DNA of 64,000 nucleotides from Phycisphaerae bacterium. Its GTDB lineage: Bacteria; Planctomycetota; Phycisphaerae; UBA1845. Shown piece by piece: positions 17,820 through 27,521 of the stretch (positions are counted from its first letter, which is position 1; each line of letters opens with the position of its first letter). The stretch spans positions 1 through 64,000 of the forward strand of contig JAJDDY010000018.1 in the NCBI GenBank assembly GCA_029260075.1, in the 5' to 3' direction. Below the pieces are notes generated by a model. The model was not told where the DNA came from, made no database searches, and saw only the letters and a program-made list of their open reading frames with translations. The position numbers were made by a program, and so were the translations under genes.

Positions 17820-19799
17820 TTACGGCTTGTATCGACTACCCTGATCCCTCTCGTCGCGCTTGAGCGCGCCGCGGTAGTCGGGCGTGGTCTTGCGGAACTC
17901 CTCCATTCCGGGCGGTCCTTCAAACGCCAGTTCGACCTTCCATTTCGGATCCTGGCCGTCGCATAGGCGCTCGAGGTATGGCAGCAGGTGATCGTAGGAC
18001 ATCTGCTGAAACCTGATCGGTAGGTTCTTCCACAGTCGGGCCTTGTAGAGAGGTGCCACCGTGGGCTGCGTCATGTAGGATTCGATTTCGTCCCGGATCA
18101 CGATGGGAATGTCCTGCAACTTTCGGCGTTCGTTGATGTCCACTTTGGTGTCAATCTGCCAAATTTCGAAGGCTTTTTGTGCACGAGACACAGAAACGTT
18201 CCCCGCATTCGTTAGACCAAGCGCATACTGCTTGAGGGCCCGTCGGACGAAACCCCTGATGTACGGACCGGCTTCGCGATACGTCTGAAGCGATGCCTGT
18301 ATTTCCGTCGTCACGAATTCGTCGAGCGTTTGCAGATACCGCTCCTGCACGCGCCCGTCGGGATGCGGATTGTGCTCGCGAAGCCACGCATAGTATTTCT
18401 CTGCAAGCGCTCGGTTGGCTTCCCCTCCTTCGAGCAATAGCAGGTGGATCCACGTGTGCATCGCCGTAACGAAGCCGGACATGAACACCGGTCCGGGTGT
18501 ACCCTCCTTGTAGTCGGGATGATCGGAGAACAGATCGGCCCCGACTTTGATGTATGCATCGAACAGCGCCGGAATGAACCGCGTGTCGGGCGTCATCTCG
18601 ATGTACGACAAGAAGGCGTCGTCGAAGTTAGGCCACAGAATGACCCGCCCCTTAAGAATGATTTGTCGGAGCACGATCAGTACGAAGCGGGCGTTATTAA
18701 GCTGATCGTTGACGCTTTGGTTCTGAAACCCGCGGCTCATCTTATTGCCCAAGCTGGACCAATAGAGCGCGTGGGAATAGGCGTTGCGCCAGTCGAGCGG
18801 GCCATAGCGATCCGCCATCATTTCGTACATGAACTCGGGATCGAGCTTCAGGCGATGTCGCAGGACGTCAGAGCGAATGGCTGCGAGTAGCGTCTGTACT
18901 GACTCCTGACGACGCTTGTCGGTCAGAAGCGCCAGGCGCCGGACGTCTATGTCTTCAGGATCGGCGGCGTGCTCCACAACGTCGGAGATCTGCAACTCCG
19001 GTCGGATTCGCTCGGCGACAAACTCCAAGAGCACCTCGTCCGGCGTCAAGCCCAAGGCCTTGAGGTCCGCCGCGACGGCCGCCACTTCCGACGCGCCTCC
19101 GATGAGTTTTTGCAAATCTTGCGGGGCGTCGACGATCTTCTTGAACCACGCGAAGTATTCGTCATCGTTGAGCGTGACCGGTGGCGCCCCGAGCACACGT
19201 TCCATGTCTACCGCAAGCGCACGCTTATAGTTGAGGTGTTCGTCGTCAAGGAAGTCGGCGATTTTGTGCCAATAAATCCATGAGAGATCCTTGTAGAGCA
19301 TCACCGCCCGCGGGTTGTAGACAATGCCCTTGTCGCGAAGAATGGTGATGCCATTTTTCACCCATCGCCACCGCTCCTCAGGCGAGTACTTGGAGACGGA
19401 AATGTTGTACGCCATGTTCCACGACGCATTCGACCAGACACCCGGAAACCGAGGGGCCAAGGCGCACACGGTTTCGTGCAGCTGAAGCGCCTCGTAGAAC
19501 TTGCCCTCGTCTTGCAATCGCTGAGCGCGGATGGCGGCCCAGTCTATGGCCAAGGCACGAAACGTGCCCAGCTTGCCGAGCAGAGCGATATCCGGCGGCA
19601 GACCTTTGATCGTCGACGGATCGACCACCAACTGATGTTCCTTCCTCAGTTCGTTGATTCGGCCGAGTAAGCCCCCCGCCCCGGCAAGACACACTACCGC
19701 AATCGCCACGCCAACAATCTGCACATTCGACTCGCGCCGCCGGGCTGAACGACGTGCGGCCATGTGCTGCGGAAGTTGAAATTTAGCCAATTGCGGCAT
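17820..19799 (-). CDS. Membrane-anchored helical (TPR-like) protein at the end of the SPFH-ABC operon
   Basis: A 659-residue protein with one membrane segment near residues 25-45 (IVGVAIAVVCLAGAGGLLG) after a basic N-terminus, so most of it is outside the membrane. The body is helical, with TPR-like pairs such as LQDEGKFYEALQLHETVCAL and RFPGVWSNASWNMAYN. The remainder carries many aromatic and charged residues and no enzyme motif I recognise. ATG was chosen; a GTG three codons earlier is possible. It follows the ABC permease gene after a gap of about 380 bases containing a repeat, so it may be a separate unit in the same gene group. Confidence 0.65.
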   Translation of the reverse strand: MPQLAKFQLPQHMAARRSARRRESNVQIVGVAIAVVCLAGAGGLLGRINELRKEHQLVVDPSTIKGLPPDIALLGKLGTFRALAIDWAAIRAQRLQDEGKFYEALQLHETVCALAPRFPGVWSNASWNMAYNISVSKYSPEERWRWVKNGITILRDKGIVYNPRAVMLYKDLSWIYWHKIADFLDDEHLNYKRALAVDMERVLGAPPVTLNDDEYFAWFKKIVDAPQDLQKLIGGASEVAAVAADLKALGLTPDEVLLEFVAERIRPELQISDVVEHAADPEDIDVRRLALLTDKRRQESVQTLLAAIRSDVLRHRLKLDPEFMYEMMADRYGPLDWRNAYSHALYWSSLGNKMSRGFQNQSVNDQLNNARFVLIVLRQIILKGRVILWPNFDDAFLSYIEMTPDTRFIPALFDAYIKVGADLFSDHPDYKEGTPGPVFMSGFVTAMHTWIHLLLLEGGEANRALAEKYYAWLREHNPHPDGRVQERYLQTLDEFVTTEIQASLQTYREAGPYIRGFVRRALKQYALGLTNAGNVSVSRAQKAFEIWQIDTKVDINERRKLQDIPIVIRDEIESYMTQPTVAPLYKARLWKNLPIRFQQMSYDHLLPYLERLCDGQDPKWKVELAFEGPPGMEEFRKTTPDYRGALKRDERDQGSRYKP

Positions 19800-19871
19800 A
19801 CCACTCACTCAACGTCGTAAGGCGCTCTGTCGATGGCGCCAAGAAAACTGTTCTGCTTCTTTTTGTACCGC

Positions 19872-20025
19872 TAATGCTCCGTCACGACTCAAATGACGGG
19901 TTCGTCCGACCCGAGCCGCGACCGTGAGGGAGCGCTCTTAATCTATTAGGCCGGATTCCAATCGTCCGCTTCCTCACGGGCGCGGCTCGGTAAACCCGTC
20001 ATTCGATCTGTGACAGCGCACCAGA
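19872..20025. repeat. Dispersed palindromic repeat, complete copy
   Basis: Begins AATGCTCCGTCACGACTCAA, has GAGCCGCGACCGTGAGGGAG in the left core and CTTCCTCACGGGCGCGGCTC in the right core, and ends ATTCGATCTGTGACAGCGCA. The two cores are near-inverted copies. Together with the palindrome at 20139-20170 it fills the space between the helical-protein gene and the permease gene. Confidence 0.7.
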
Positions 20026-20138
20026 CTCGGTCAGCAATCCATTGCCGAGTTGCGTGGGACATTGCTCTAGCCGTGGACTACTCAAGTCCAGCATCGATTC
20101 GAGTCCCCCACCTCTCGAGAGATGGGCCACCCAACATT

Positions 20139-20170
20139 GGATCGCCGGCTGGAAGCCGGTGCCACACTTG
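20139..20170 (-). repeat. Palindromic repeat behind a stop codon (possible terminator)
   Basis: GGATCGCCGGCTGGAAGCCG followed by GTGCCACACTTG. GCCGGCT/AGCCGGT make a stem around GGA. It lies 12 bases beyond the stop of the ABC permease gene (minus strand), the same placement as the copies at 15936 and 38350. Confidence 0.6.
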
Positions 20171-20182
20171 TTCACTAGGGCG

Positions 20183-21589
20183 CTACACCGAAATCTCCGC
20201 CACCTCACGACGATGGAACAACAGGATGGCCACACCCAACACAATGGACGTCTTCACGAACACCAACCAGAACATGCCATCCAGAACCCATACGAGGCTG
20301 ACGTTTCGGCCGTTTACAAAATCTTCGATCGCGTTGTAGTAACCGAAATCGGGAATCACCTTGTGCAAGGCGTCATACAACATCAACATCGACTGAGCGA
20401 AAAAGTTGTTCAACGACGAAAACATGCCAGCGAATTCGTCGTTCGTGGTGTCCATGGCCTCGAGAATAAACGCACGCGTGCCCGCCAACACATACACCGT
20501 AAGCGATGCGAGGCAAGCGACCGGGAAGGAAAAAACGGCTGTCATCAGAATCGCTACGGCCGCCAGGAACATCAACTTACACATGATCAACGTCAACAGG
20601 CGAAGCAGGTTGCCCTCGAACGACCCGACGACAAAAAGAACCTCGACCTCGCTCGACTTTCGAAATTCGATCACGCTCTTGTATTGCGGCTCACCCTCGA
20701 ACGGGTTCTTGTTGGAAAAATAGACGGCCAGCGTATGATCGTCAGCCACAGCGTCCGCAGGCACGGCGACCGAGTGGAAACGCCCGATCACATGACGCAC
20801 CGGTACCCGGTACACAGGCGTCCCCTTCATGCTATCGCCCACTTGCCACTCCGCGCGAAACACCTCGTCGGGCGGATACGCAGAGACATCCGTCTTGTAC
20901 CGAATTTGAATCTCGCTACCTTTGGACCGATTGCAAAGCACGTTGGAGAACTCAAAAACACGCAACTCACTCGGACCGACGACGCGCCATTGGGCCTCGT
21001 ACTTCTTCGTGAGGCTGCGTTGAATGTCCTTCGCGTTGAAGTCTGTGTAATCGTCGTACATCCCTTCCTCCAGGTTTCGCTCAAACTCAGCCTTAGCCGG
21101 GACGCGAAAGTCTGGCGGCGTACACTTCAGCGCATGCCTCGCCACAAGTACTTCGTTGTTCAATTTGAACTCGTCGAAGCGATCGTCGATGGGCGGGTGT
21201 GTGCTCTTGATGTAGTGAACCATGCCGTAGATCGTCAACCCGGAACCGAGCAGGAACACCCCGTCGAGCATGACGATCCCCAGCCACTTCCCGATGACAT
21301 ACTGCCAGCGGGCGACCGGTTTGGTCATGACGAGGAAAATTTGGCGATGAACAAATTCGTCGGCCACGCTTCGCGAGAGGAAGATGGTAAGAAGCCCGAG
21401 GAGCAACCCGGTGGCGTTCAACCCAAACGACATGAAGCTTTGCACGGCTCCGGACTGCGAGCCGTCACCAACGACCGAGAACGGCAACCCGAACACGATC
21501 AGACCAATCAGCGCCACCATGACGAGGGCGACCTTCATGCGAACACCCTCTGCGAACATGTGGCGTGCTATGGTCCAGACGGTGCTCAA
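20183..21589 (-). CDS. ABC-2 type transporter permease
   Basis: A 468-residue membrane protein with about six membrane segments and a large extracytoplasmic loop (roughly residues 100-300) between the first and second halves. The TTG start overlaps the stop of the ATPase gene (TTGA). It is preferred to the later ATG because its TIARHMFAEGVR aligns with TIARNTFVETIR at the start of the divergent paralogue at 27522. Both proteins end in RREV-type tails. It pairs with the ATPase encoded just upstream. Substrate unknown. It lies downstream of three SPFH-protein genes in one transcription direction. Confidence 0.85.
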   Translation of the reverse strand: MSTVWTIARHMFAEGVRMKVALVMVALIGLIVFGLPFSVVGDGSQSGAVQSFMSFGLNATGLLLGLLTIFLSRSVADEFVHRQIFLVMTKPVARWQYVIGKWLGIVMLDGVFLLGSGLTIYGMVHYIKSTHPPIDDRFDEFKLNNEVLVARHALKCTPPDFRVPAKAEFERNLEEGMYDDYTDFNAKDIQRSLTKKYEAQWRVVGPSELRVFEFSNVLCNRSKGSEIQIRYKTDVSAYPPDEVFRAEWQVGDSMKGTPVYRVPVRHVIGRFHSVAVPADAVADDHTLAVYFSNKNPFEGEPQYKSVIEFRKSSEVEVLFVVGSFEGNLLRLLTLIMCKLMFLAAVAILMTAVFSFPVACLASLTVYVLAGTRAFILEAMDTTNDEFAGMFSSLNNFFAQSMLMLYDALHKVIPDFGYYNAIEDFVNGRNVSLVWVLDGMFWLVFVKTSIVLGVAILLFHRREVAEISV

Positions 21590-22824
21590 GGTTTCGGGTC
21601 AACCTTTTGTTCGGCGGAAGACGAGTCGAGCAACTCGTCGATGACGGTCGCGTCGGCGCTTCCGGAGTATTCTGAAGACCCGGTGTCGCTCGGCGCGGGC
21701 GTGACCGCGTCTAATCTTGACGGTGGAAGTTCGTCTTCAGCTCCGTCGACCGACTGCGTCTCGTCTATACCCATTAGGGCATCGAGCACTTCACGCTCCG
21801 GCTGCGGCTCGGCGACCGTCGGCGCGACGGGCTCGGGAAGCGGCGCCGCCGTCGATGCTGAAATTAAGTCTTCGACAACGGCATCCGTGGTCGACACCGT
21901 TGCTTTCTTGAGGAAGTCGGGCATGACCCCACCGGCGCGCGCGCCGGACGTGGCGATGTTGGCGTCATGGGCTTCACGCACGATCTGGAGGAAGAAATCT
22001 TCGAGCCGCATCCGCGGGTGCGTGACCTGAGCAATGTCCTTGCGTTCCAGTCGTCGAACGAGCTCGGCCACTTGCTCAATGGTGGCGGCTGAAACGGCCG
22101 GCATGCTGATCTGCGTCACGTCGGTTTCGCTGAGCAACGAGCCGATCTCACCGGCCGCGCGCTGCCGCCCGCCATAGAGAATGGTCACGCGATCAGACAC
22201 GTCCTCGACGTCGGAAAGTATATGACTCGAGAGTAGTATGGTTTTGCCTTTGCGCGCCAGCTCTTGAATGACATCTTTGATTTGCCGGGCACCGATCGGG
22301 TCGAGACCGGAGGTGGGCTCGTCGAGAATGAGAAACTCCGGATCGTTAATCAGCGCTTGCGCCAGTCCGATACGCCGCGCCATGCCCTTGCTGTATTCAC
22401 CAAGGGGACGCTTGGCTTCGTGGCGCAGACCGACCATGTCCAAAAGATGCTCGGTCCGTTCGCGCCGCACCCTTGCCGGGAGACGAAACAAACGTCCGTA
22501 AAAATCAAGCGTTTCGTGGGCGACAAGAAAACGGTAGAGGTACGATTCTTCGGGGAGGAAACCGATCCGCGCTTTGACGGACACATCAGTCGGGGGCTTG
22601 CCGAAGACGGATATCCGTCCGCGCGTCGGGTATAGCAAACCCAGGAGCATTTTGATGGCTGTGGTCTTGCCCGACCCGTTGGGTCCGAGCAGTCCGAACA
22701 CCTCACCCGGTCGGATTTCCAGATCGAGATCCTTAACCGCCTCGACATGAGGCCGGCGCCAGAAATCCAGAAAGGTCTTGCATAGTCCTGCTGTTTGAAC
22801 AACGGGCAGCGTACGCTGAGCCAT
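21586..22824 (-). CDS. ABC transporter ATP-binding protein with long C-terminal extension
   Basis: A 412-residue ABC ATPase. Walker A is GPNGSGKTTAIK, the signature is YSKGMARRIGLAQAL and Walker B is FLILDEPTSGLDP, with SSHILSDVEDVSDR as the H-loop. The nucleotide-binding domain occupies the first 240 residues. The last 130 or so are Pro/Glu/Asp/Ser-rich and probably disordered, beyond what such subunits normally need. It is the partner of the permease gene that overlaps its end, and it sits 127 bases downstream of the SPFH gene ending at 22952. Confidence 0.92.
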   Translation of the reverse strand: MAQRTLPVVQTAGLCKTFLDFWRRPHVEAVKDLDLEIRPGEVFGLLGPNGSGKTTAIKMLLGLLYPTRGRISVFGKPPTDVSVKARIGFLPEESYLYRFLVAHETLDFYGRLFRLPARVRRERTEHLLDMVGLRHEAKRPLGEYSKGMARRIGLAQALINDPEFLILDEPTSGLDPIGARQIKDVIQELARKGKTILLSSHILSDVEDVSDRVTILYGGRQRAAGEIGSLLSETDVTQISMPAVSAATIEQVAELVRRLERKDIAQVTHPRMRLEDFFLQIVREAHDANIATSGARAGGVMPDFLKKATVSTTDAVVEDLISASTAAPLPEPVAPTVAEPQPEREVLDALMGIDETQSVDGAEDELPPSRLDAVTPAPSDTGSSEYSGSADATVIDELLDSSSAEQKVDPKP

Positions 22825-22951
22825 GGGTTCTTCTCAAAATTGACGGCGGCCGATCTGCACGAGGGCAGCGACCGTCGGCCGCAACGCCCACCCCAGTCGT
22901 CTCAAGTCCACACCGACGATTCGACGACAGGCCGCAACTACTCAACCGACG

Positions 22952-24241
22952 CTAATCAAACTCCGGACCAAGCGCCTTCCACTTCTTCGGACCCGCGCGT
23001 TCCGCGTGCTCGCCCGCAAGGCGGCGCATCTCCCGCGCCCGCGTCTGCCTCGGGTCGAGCGGCAAACGCAACCGGATTTCCTTGAGCCCCGCCGGAAGGA
23101 GCAGCTTGGTTACGCCCGGGCTATCAAAAATGCTCTGCCGGGTCGCCTCCCAAAGACGAGTGATCAACATCTTGGGATTGCGCTTGTACTCGGGTATCAA
23201 CCCCTCGTATCGCTCAACGTCGCTTCGCATCCGCGTCACCACGCCAACGCGATAGGCACCGGCCTCCTTGATTCGCTTGCCCGCTCGTCCTTCCGCACGA
23301 TCTTCGATCAAGTCGTCAACGCGCGCATGCAAAGCAGTTAGCTCTGCGTCGGGACCGCCATGGGCATCGATTTCGTCGAGCAATGCAATCAACTCCGGGT
23401 AGACGCTACCCGCCGTCGCATTGAGAACGGCCGTGCGTCGTTGCTCCGCGATGCGAACACTTTGCTGTTTGACGTTTTCGGCGCGCTGCGTACCGTTGAA
23501 CGCACCGCGTACCGGGATTGGCGGCGTCGGCTCGTACATCTCGATAAAGGTCACGCCGAGCCCACTGTCGATGGCAGCCAGCCTCCGGTTCACGCGCCGT
23601 TTCATCTCTTCCTGAACGTAGTCAATGCGTGTGCGAATCAATTCCTCAGCCGTGAGCTCAGTCGCCAGGGTCACGCCGACGGTCTCGACGTAGGTCTTGA
23701 TGATCTCCTGCGCCGATTCGATCCGGTCGCCACCGATCGTCGAAACAAACGCCCCGACGTCGTCGAATTTGTAGGTCACCTTCCACTTCGTGTGGACCAG
23801 ACCGGCGTCGGCTGTGAGGAGCGCTCCATCCAGCGTGGGATGCAACCCATCGACGATGTTACGTGTGAGGAAATCAATGGGCTTGTTGAGCTCGTCCGTG
23901 CGGCGCGCAAAGCTGTGACTCTCCACCGTAAATTCGTTGCTCTGGCGCGTGGGAAGTGGGACGACTTCGTCGATGGGGAACGGCAAGGCAAGCAACACGC
24001 CCGGCTTGCTGACCACACGACTCAGCCCGCCCATCCGCATCACCAGCGCTTCTTGATGCGGCTCAATGCACTGAACGTTTGAGAACAAGTAGAGCACGAC
24101 GAGTATGGCCATGATGCCCTTGAGCACGCCGAAGCTCGAGCGCAGCGCCTCGGACAGCGACTGATTGGCCGCGTCGAGCGGTTCCTCCATCGGCGTAGCG
24201 GCGTGCGTGTCGAATTGGTCGTTCGATTCAGTCATCAACAT
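22952..24241 (-). CDS. SPFH/Band 7 protein, HflK-like
   Basis: A 429-residue membrane protein with one N-terminal membrane segment (GIMAILVVLYLFSNVQC, about residues 45-62) and an SPFH domain beginning IEPHQEALVMRMGGLSRVVS. RPGVLLALPFPIDEV-type sequence (here KPGVLLALPFPIDEV) is the family hallmark. A coiled-coil region follows (EQRRTAVLNATAGSVYPELI). HflK/HflC proteins form oligomeric cages around membrane proteases such as FtsH. The ATG directly abuts the stop of the HflC-like gene upstream, so the two are co-translated. It has diverged from classical HflK and the N-terminal Gly-rich region is missing. Confidence 0.82.
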   Translation of the reverse strand: MLMTESNDQFDTHAATPMEEPLDAANQSLSEALRSSFGVLKGIMAILVVLYLFSNVQCIEPHQEALVMRMGGLSRVVSKPGVLLALPFPIDEVVPLPTRQSNEFTVESHSFARRTDELNKPIDFLTRNIVDGLHPTLDGALLTADAGLVHTKWKVTYKFDDVGAFVSTIGGDRIESAQEIIKTYVETVGVTLATELTAEELIRTRIDYVQEEMKRRVNRRLAAIDSGLGVTFIEMYEPTPPIPVRGAFNGTQRAENVKQQSVRIAEQRRTAVLNATAGSVYPELIALLDEIDAHGGPDAELTALHARVDDLIEDRAEGRAGKRIKEAGAYRVGVVTRMRSDVERYEGLIPEYKRNPKMLITRLWEATRQSIFDSPGVTKLLLPAGLKEIRLRLPLDPRQTRAREMRRLAGEHAERAGPKKWKALGPEFD

Positions 24242-25165
24242 TCAATCCGAGGGTAGCACGCCGTCAAGTACGGGGACACGATCACGAACTTCGCTATCGA
24301 AGACATCAAACGGCGACTCCGTCGTGTTCCAAATGATCGTGGATCGCGACCGCAACGCTTCCTTCACGGTTCGCAACCGATCGAGCAAGATGCGAAGATT
24401 GGGGTATTTGTCGAACTTCTTGTAGTACTCGCTGACGATTTTCTCAGCGTCGGTTTCGATGCGTTTTACGATCCGATCGACCTCGGCCATGATGCGTGTT
24501 TCCGCCGCACTCGCCTCAGCGATGATGTCCGCCGCCCGCGCCCGCCCTTCGGCCACGTAGCGCGCCGCCTTGGCGTCCTCATGTGCTTTCATACTCTCGA
24601 AAACCGCTGACGTCACGGACTTGGGTAGACCCAATCGTTTGATCCCGAAGTCGACCACTTCGATCCCATATTCCTCAAGAGCGTCTTTGGCGACCGCATC
24701 GCGAATCTCGGCTTCGATCTGACGGACCCTCCGGGTCTTCGGGTCGGTCGAAACGAAATGGCTGAACTCATGCGTACCGGTTACCGCATGCTTGTGCGTG
24801 ACCACGGTAGTACGCAACTTGCGTTCACCGTCTTCCACGCCGCCGGGGAAATTCGTATGGAACTTGGTGGGGTCGGTCACTTTCCATAGCGTGAATGTGG
24901 TCAGGAGTATGTTCTTCCCATCCACCGTTCGCGTTTCTTCCGTGCGGTCCTCAAGAATATTGATCCGCTTGTCATAGATGACCATGTCTTGAATGGGACG
25001 AGGCCACTTGATACCCAAGCCCGGATCGGTGATCACGTTTTGGCCCGGATTGCCGAGCGTGGTCTTGATCGCTACCTCCGTGAACCGAACCTGGTACGTA
25101 CACATGTACAGCACAAGCACGATCGCAAGGAAGACGGCCGCCAGTAAGGTTCCAATGTTCTTCAT
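24242..25165 (-). CDS. hflC: SPFH/Band 7 protein, HflC-like
   Basis: A 307-residue protein with an N-terminal signal-anchor (TLLAAVFLAIVLVLYMC) and an SPFH domain: VRFTEVAIKTTLGNPGQNVI, GLGIKWPRPIQDMVIYDKRI, and the typical HflC segment YGIEVVDFGIKRLGLPKSVT followed by AARYVAEGRARAADIIAEA. ATG 25165 is chosen because GAGG stands six bases before it; a TTG five codons earlier is also in frame. It is the middle of three consecutive SPFH genes. It probably forms a complex with one or both neighbouring HflK-like proteins. Confidence 0.85.
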   Translation of the reverse strand: MKNIGTLLAAVFLAIVLVLYMCTYQVRFTEVAIKTTLGNPGQNVITDPGLGIKWPRPIQDMVIYDKRINILEDRTEETRTVDGKNILLTTFTLWKVTDPTKFHTNFPGGVEDGERKLRTTVVTHKHAVTGTHEFSHFVSTDPKTRRVRQIEAEIRDAVAKDALEEYGIEVVDFGIKRLGLPKSVTSAVFESMKAHEDAKAARYVAEGRARAADIIAEASAAETRIMAEVDRIVKRIETDAEKIVSEYYKKFDKYPNLRILLDRLRTVKEALRSRSTIIWNTTESPFDVFDSEVRDRVPVLDGVLPSD

Positions 25166-25184
25166 GTAGACCTCAATCAATCAT

Positions 25185-27335
25185 CTATTTTCTTTGCTTC
25201 ACGAGTTCGTTCTCAACACTTTGATCAAGCACTTGGTCCAGTCCCGCTTCGTGAGCCACGTCGTAGTCGATGATCACATTCGACGCATCGCCAACGACCA
25301 GGAATTTGCGAACGTCCGACAATCCCGTGAACGATTCCAACCTTCTTCGCTCCTCGTAAAGTTCAGGAGCGGCGAGATAGGCTGCAAGCTGCGTCTCGAA
25401 GGTAAACGCCTTTCCCGCAGCCTCACTGACTTGCTTGCTCGCACGGGCGTTGGCGTCGGCGATGAGTGCGGCCACAACACCGCTCGCGGGGGCGATTTCC
25501 GCGTCCGGATCACCAACGACGAGATCGTGAATTCGCTGCTGAAGTTTCGCGCGTCTTGGATCGCCCTGTGGGACAGCCTCGCGCGCCACGATCGCCGCGT
25601 CGAGCGCCCGCGCACGCGTTTCGGTTCCGGCCACAGAAGTGAGCAAACTGCGGGCCTTACCCTCCGCGGTATGAATTGCGGCCGATCGACCGATCTCCGA
25701 CGCGACCACGGACTGAAACTTCTGAGCGACGCCGGACTGTGAGGGGGGATGAGCGCCACGCACACCAGCGAACACAATCTCTACGCCCAGGTCTCGCTCG
25801 TCGTAGCGACGCTGAATGGATTTCTTGAACTTGTTGTTGAATACCTGACGCCCCGGGCCCATCAGCACATCGATGTCCACGCTCGACGCATAGTCGGAAA
25901 GCTCCTGATACGCGATGACCTGCATCAACTTCTCGGGTTCGCGATATTTGTAGAGATACTTTTCGATGTCTTTGATCCGATACTCGATCGGAACCGCAAC
26001 CTTAAGCAGGCTGACCACATCGCTCTTCGTGCCCTCGGCTGCCCCACCGTCGCTGTCGCTGGTCGGCGCCGACGTAGCGTCCATCCCGGTCCGCGGCGCT
26101 GCGACGATCAACATGGCTTCGGCGACGAATTCATGCGCCTCGGTCCAAAGCACGGCCGCTTCCGCGTGATCGTTGTCCTCGCCATCCTCATCGTCGTGTG
26201 CATGGGCGGTCTCGCCGATCACCAACTCGCCGATGCGCCGAACTGGAACCCGCTGTATGACGTCGATGGGGTAGGGTAATTTGAGGTGAACGCCGGGGCC
26301 CTGAACGTCACCGGAAACACGACCGAACCGCTCCACGATCACCTGTTCGTCCGGCGCGACGATCACGACGCTCGTAAGCAATAACACGACCGCGCACGCG
26401 GTCAGCATGATCGGAAACAACCACCGCTGCAGAAGTTGATAGAACCAGGTCGAACTGATCTGGAACCCGAATTGATAATTCATCGCGTCGGCGATGGACT
26501 TCGCGAAACCACCCGGTTCGCCGATCATTCCCAAGATACGGCTATCGAAGGACGGACGTGGCACCTCGCCGGGCAGACGTGGTCGGTACAGGTCGAACAC
26601 GAAATTGAGCGCGAACTCCAACCCGAGGGCCACAAGCGCGATGCGCAGTACGTAGGCACCAAGGGGCTCGGCCCAGGAAAATGACGATGCCGCCATCAAC
26701 GAGGCGGCCACGGCGAGGCAGCCCAAAGCGCTCCCGGCCATGCACACGGCCCCGGCGCGAATCAGACCCCACTGTGGCAGACGCGCCACGGCAAGTGCGT
26801 ATCGAGCATAGAGGTAGAACAGGAAGCCAAGCCCTACCGAAAACCACATGATGATCGTGGGCTGGGGCGTACGCGCTAAGCCATCGTCGGCAAATGCGGA
26901 GTCCAGCGACCATCCCCACCCGAAGAAATGACCGCCGAGCAACACCACGGATAGCAGCACCGTAGTGAGCGGGAGCATCTTCTTGACCATCCATTGAAGT
27001 CGAATCTGCTCGATCAGCAGCGATTCGTCGTCAAGTTCGAAAATGGCCTGGTTGGTACCCGCGGCGCGCGATCGCTGAAGCTCCTCGGTCTCCAGTACCT
27101 CTTGACCTACGCGCCGAATCTGATTGAGCATCAGGAAGAGCACGAGCCAAATCGGCAGACCGACGAGCAGGAAGCGGGCCAAGGCAGCAAGCAGGTCCGA
27201 GCCATCGCCCCAGAGCGACAGCAGGCCCGCCAGACTCGCACCCACCACGTGCAACAAGCATCCTAGGATGGCTACATGTTGAGCGCGACGGTCACTGGCT
27301 GGTCTGTCTGGTGTCATAAGGCGGTTTCCGTCCAT
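25185..27335 (-). CDS. SPFH/Band 7 protein with a seven-helix N-terminal membrane domain (HflK-like)
   Basis: A 716-residue protein. Residues 1-325 hold about seven membrane segments (for example AILGCLLHVVGASLAGLLSL and LTACAVVLLLTSVVIVAPDE), far more than the single anchor of normal HflK. The SPFH domain starts near residue 328 with DEQVIVERFGRVSGDVQGPG and HLKLPYPIDVIQRVPV. A His/Asp/Glu-rich insert (HAHDDEDGEDNDHAEA) interrupts it near residue 375. KARSLLTSVAGTETRARALD begins the coiled coil. It is the first gene of the SPFH-ABC operon. A second in-frame ATG six codons downstream is an equally good start. Confidence 0.82.
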   Translation of the reverse strand: MDGNRLMTPDRPASDRRAQHVAILGCLLHVVGASLAGLLSLWGDGSDLLAALARFLLVGLPIWLVLFLMLNQIRRVGQEVLETEELQRSRAAGTNQAIFELDDESLLIEQIRLQWMVKKMLPLTTVLLSVVLLGGHFFGWGWSLDSAFADDGLARTPQPTIIMWFSVGLGFLFYLYARYALAVARLPQWGLIRAGAVCMAGSALGCLAVAASLMAASSFSWAEPLGAYVLRIALVALGLEFALNFVFDLYRPRLPGEVPRPSFDSRILGMIGEPGGFAKSIADAMNYQFGFQISSTWFYQLLQRWLFPIMLTACAVVLLLTSVVIVAPDEQVIVERFGRVSGDVQGPGVHLKLPYPIDVIQRVPVRRIGELVIGETAHAHDDEDGEDNDHAEAAVLWTEAHEFVAEAMLIVAAPRTGMDATSAPTSDSDGGAAEGTKSDVVSLLKVAVPIEYRIKDIEKYLYKYREPEKLMQVIAYQELSDYASSVDIDVLMGPGRQVFNNKFKKSIQRRYDERDLGVEIVFAGVRGAHPPSQSGVAQKFQSVVASEIGRSAAIHTAEGKARSLLTSVAGTETRARALDAAIVAREAVPQGDPRRAKLQQRIHDLVVGDPDAEIAPASGVVAALIADANARASKQVSEAAGKAFTFETQLAAYLAAPELYEERRRLESFTGLSDVRKFLVVGDASNVIIDYDVAHEAGLDQVLDQSVENELVKQRK

Positions 27336-27521
27336 CGGGGCTCAGATACGAACCTCGCCGCATTTCATGCGTATCGTTTGAAGGGCCCACCGGGCACCAT
27401 TCGCGGTTTGCCACAGCGGGCGGCGAGCTTACAATAATCCGGCGGTGCTGCCAACGGGTGAAACACCGCCGCCAAAACGCCAAGCCTAGGGCGGAAGTTT
27501 AGGGAAACGGTCTCGGATTTC

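Noticed and set aside
20042-22030. A 662-codon open frame on the plus strand opposite the ABC permease and ATPase genes
   Set aside because: The product is His/Arg/Gln-rich with no family resemblance, while the minus strand over the same bases encodes complete ABC proteins with all motifs. It is a GC-driven shadow.
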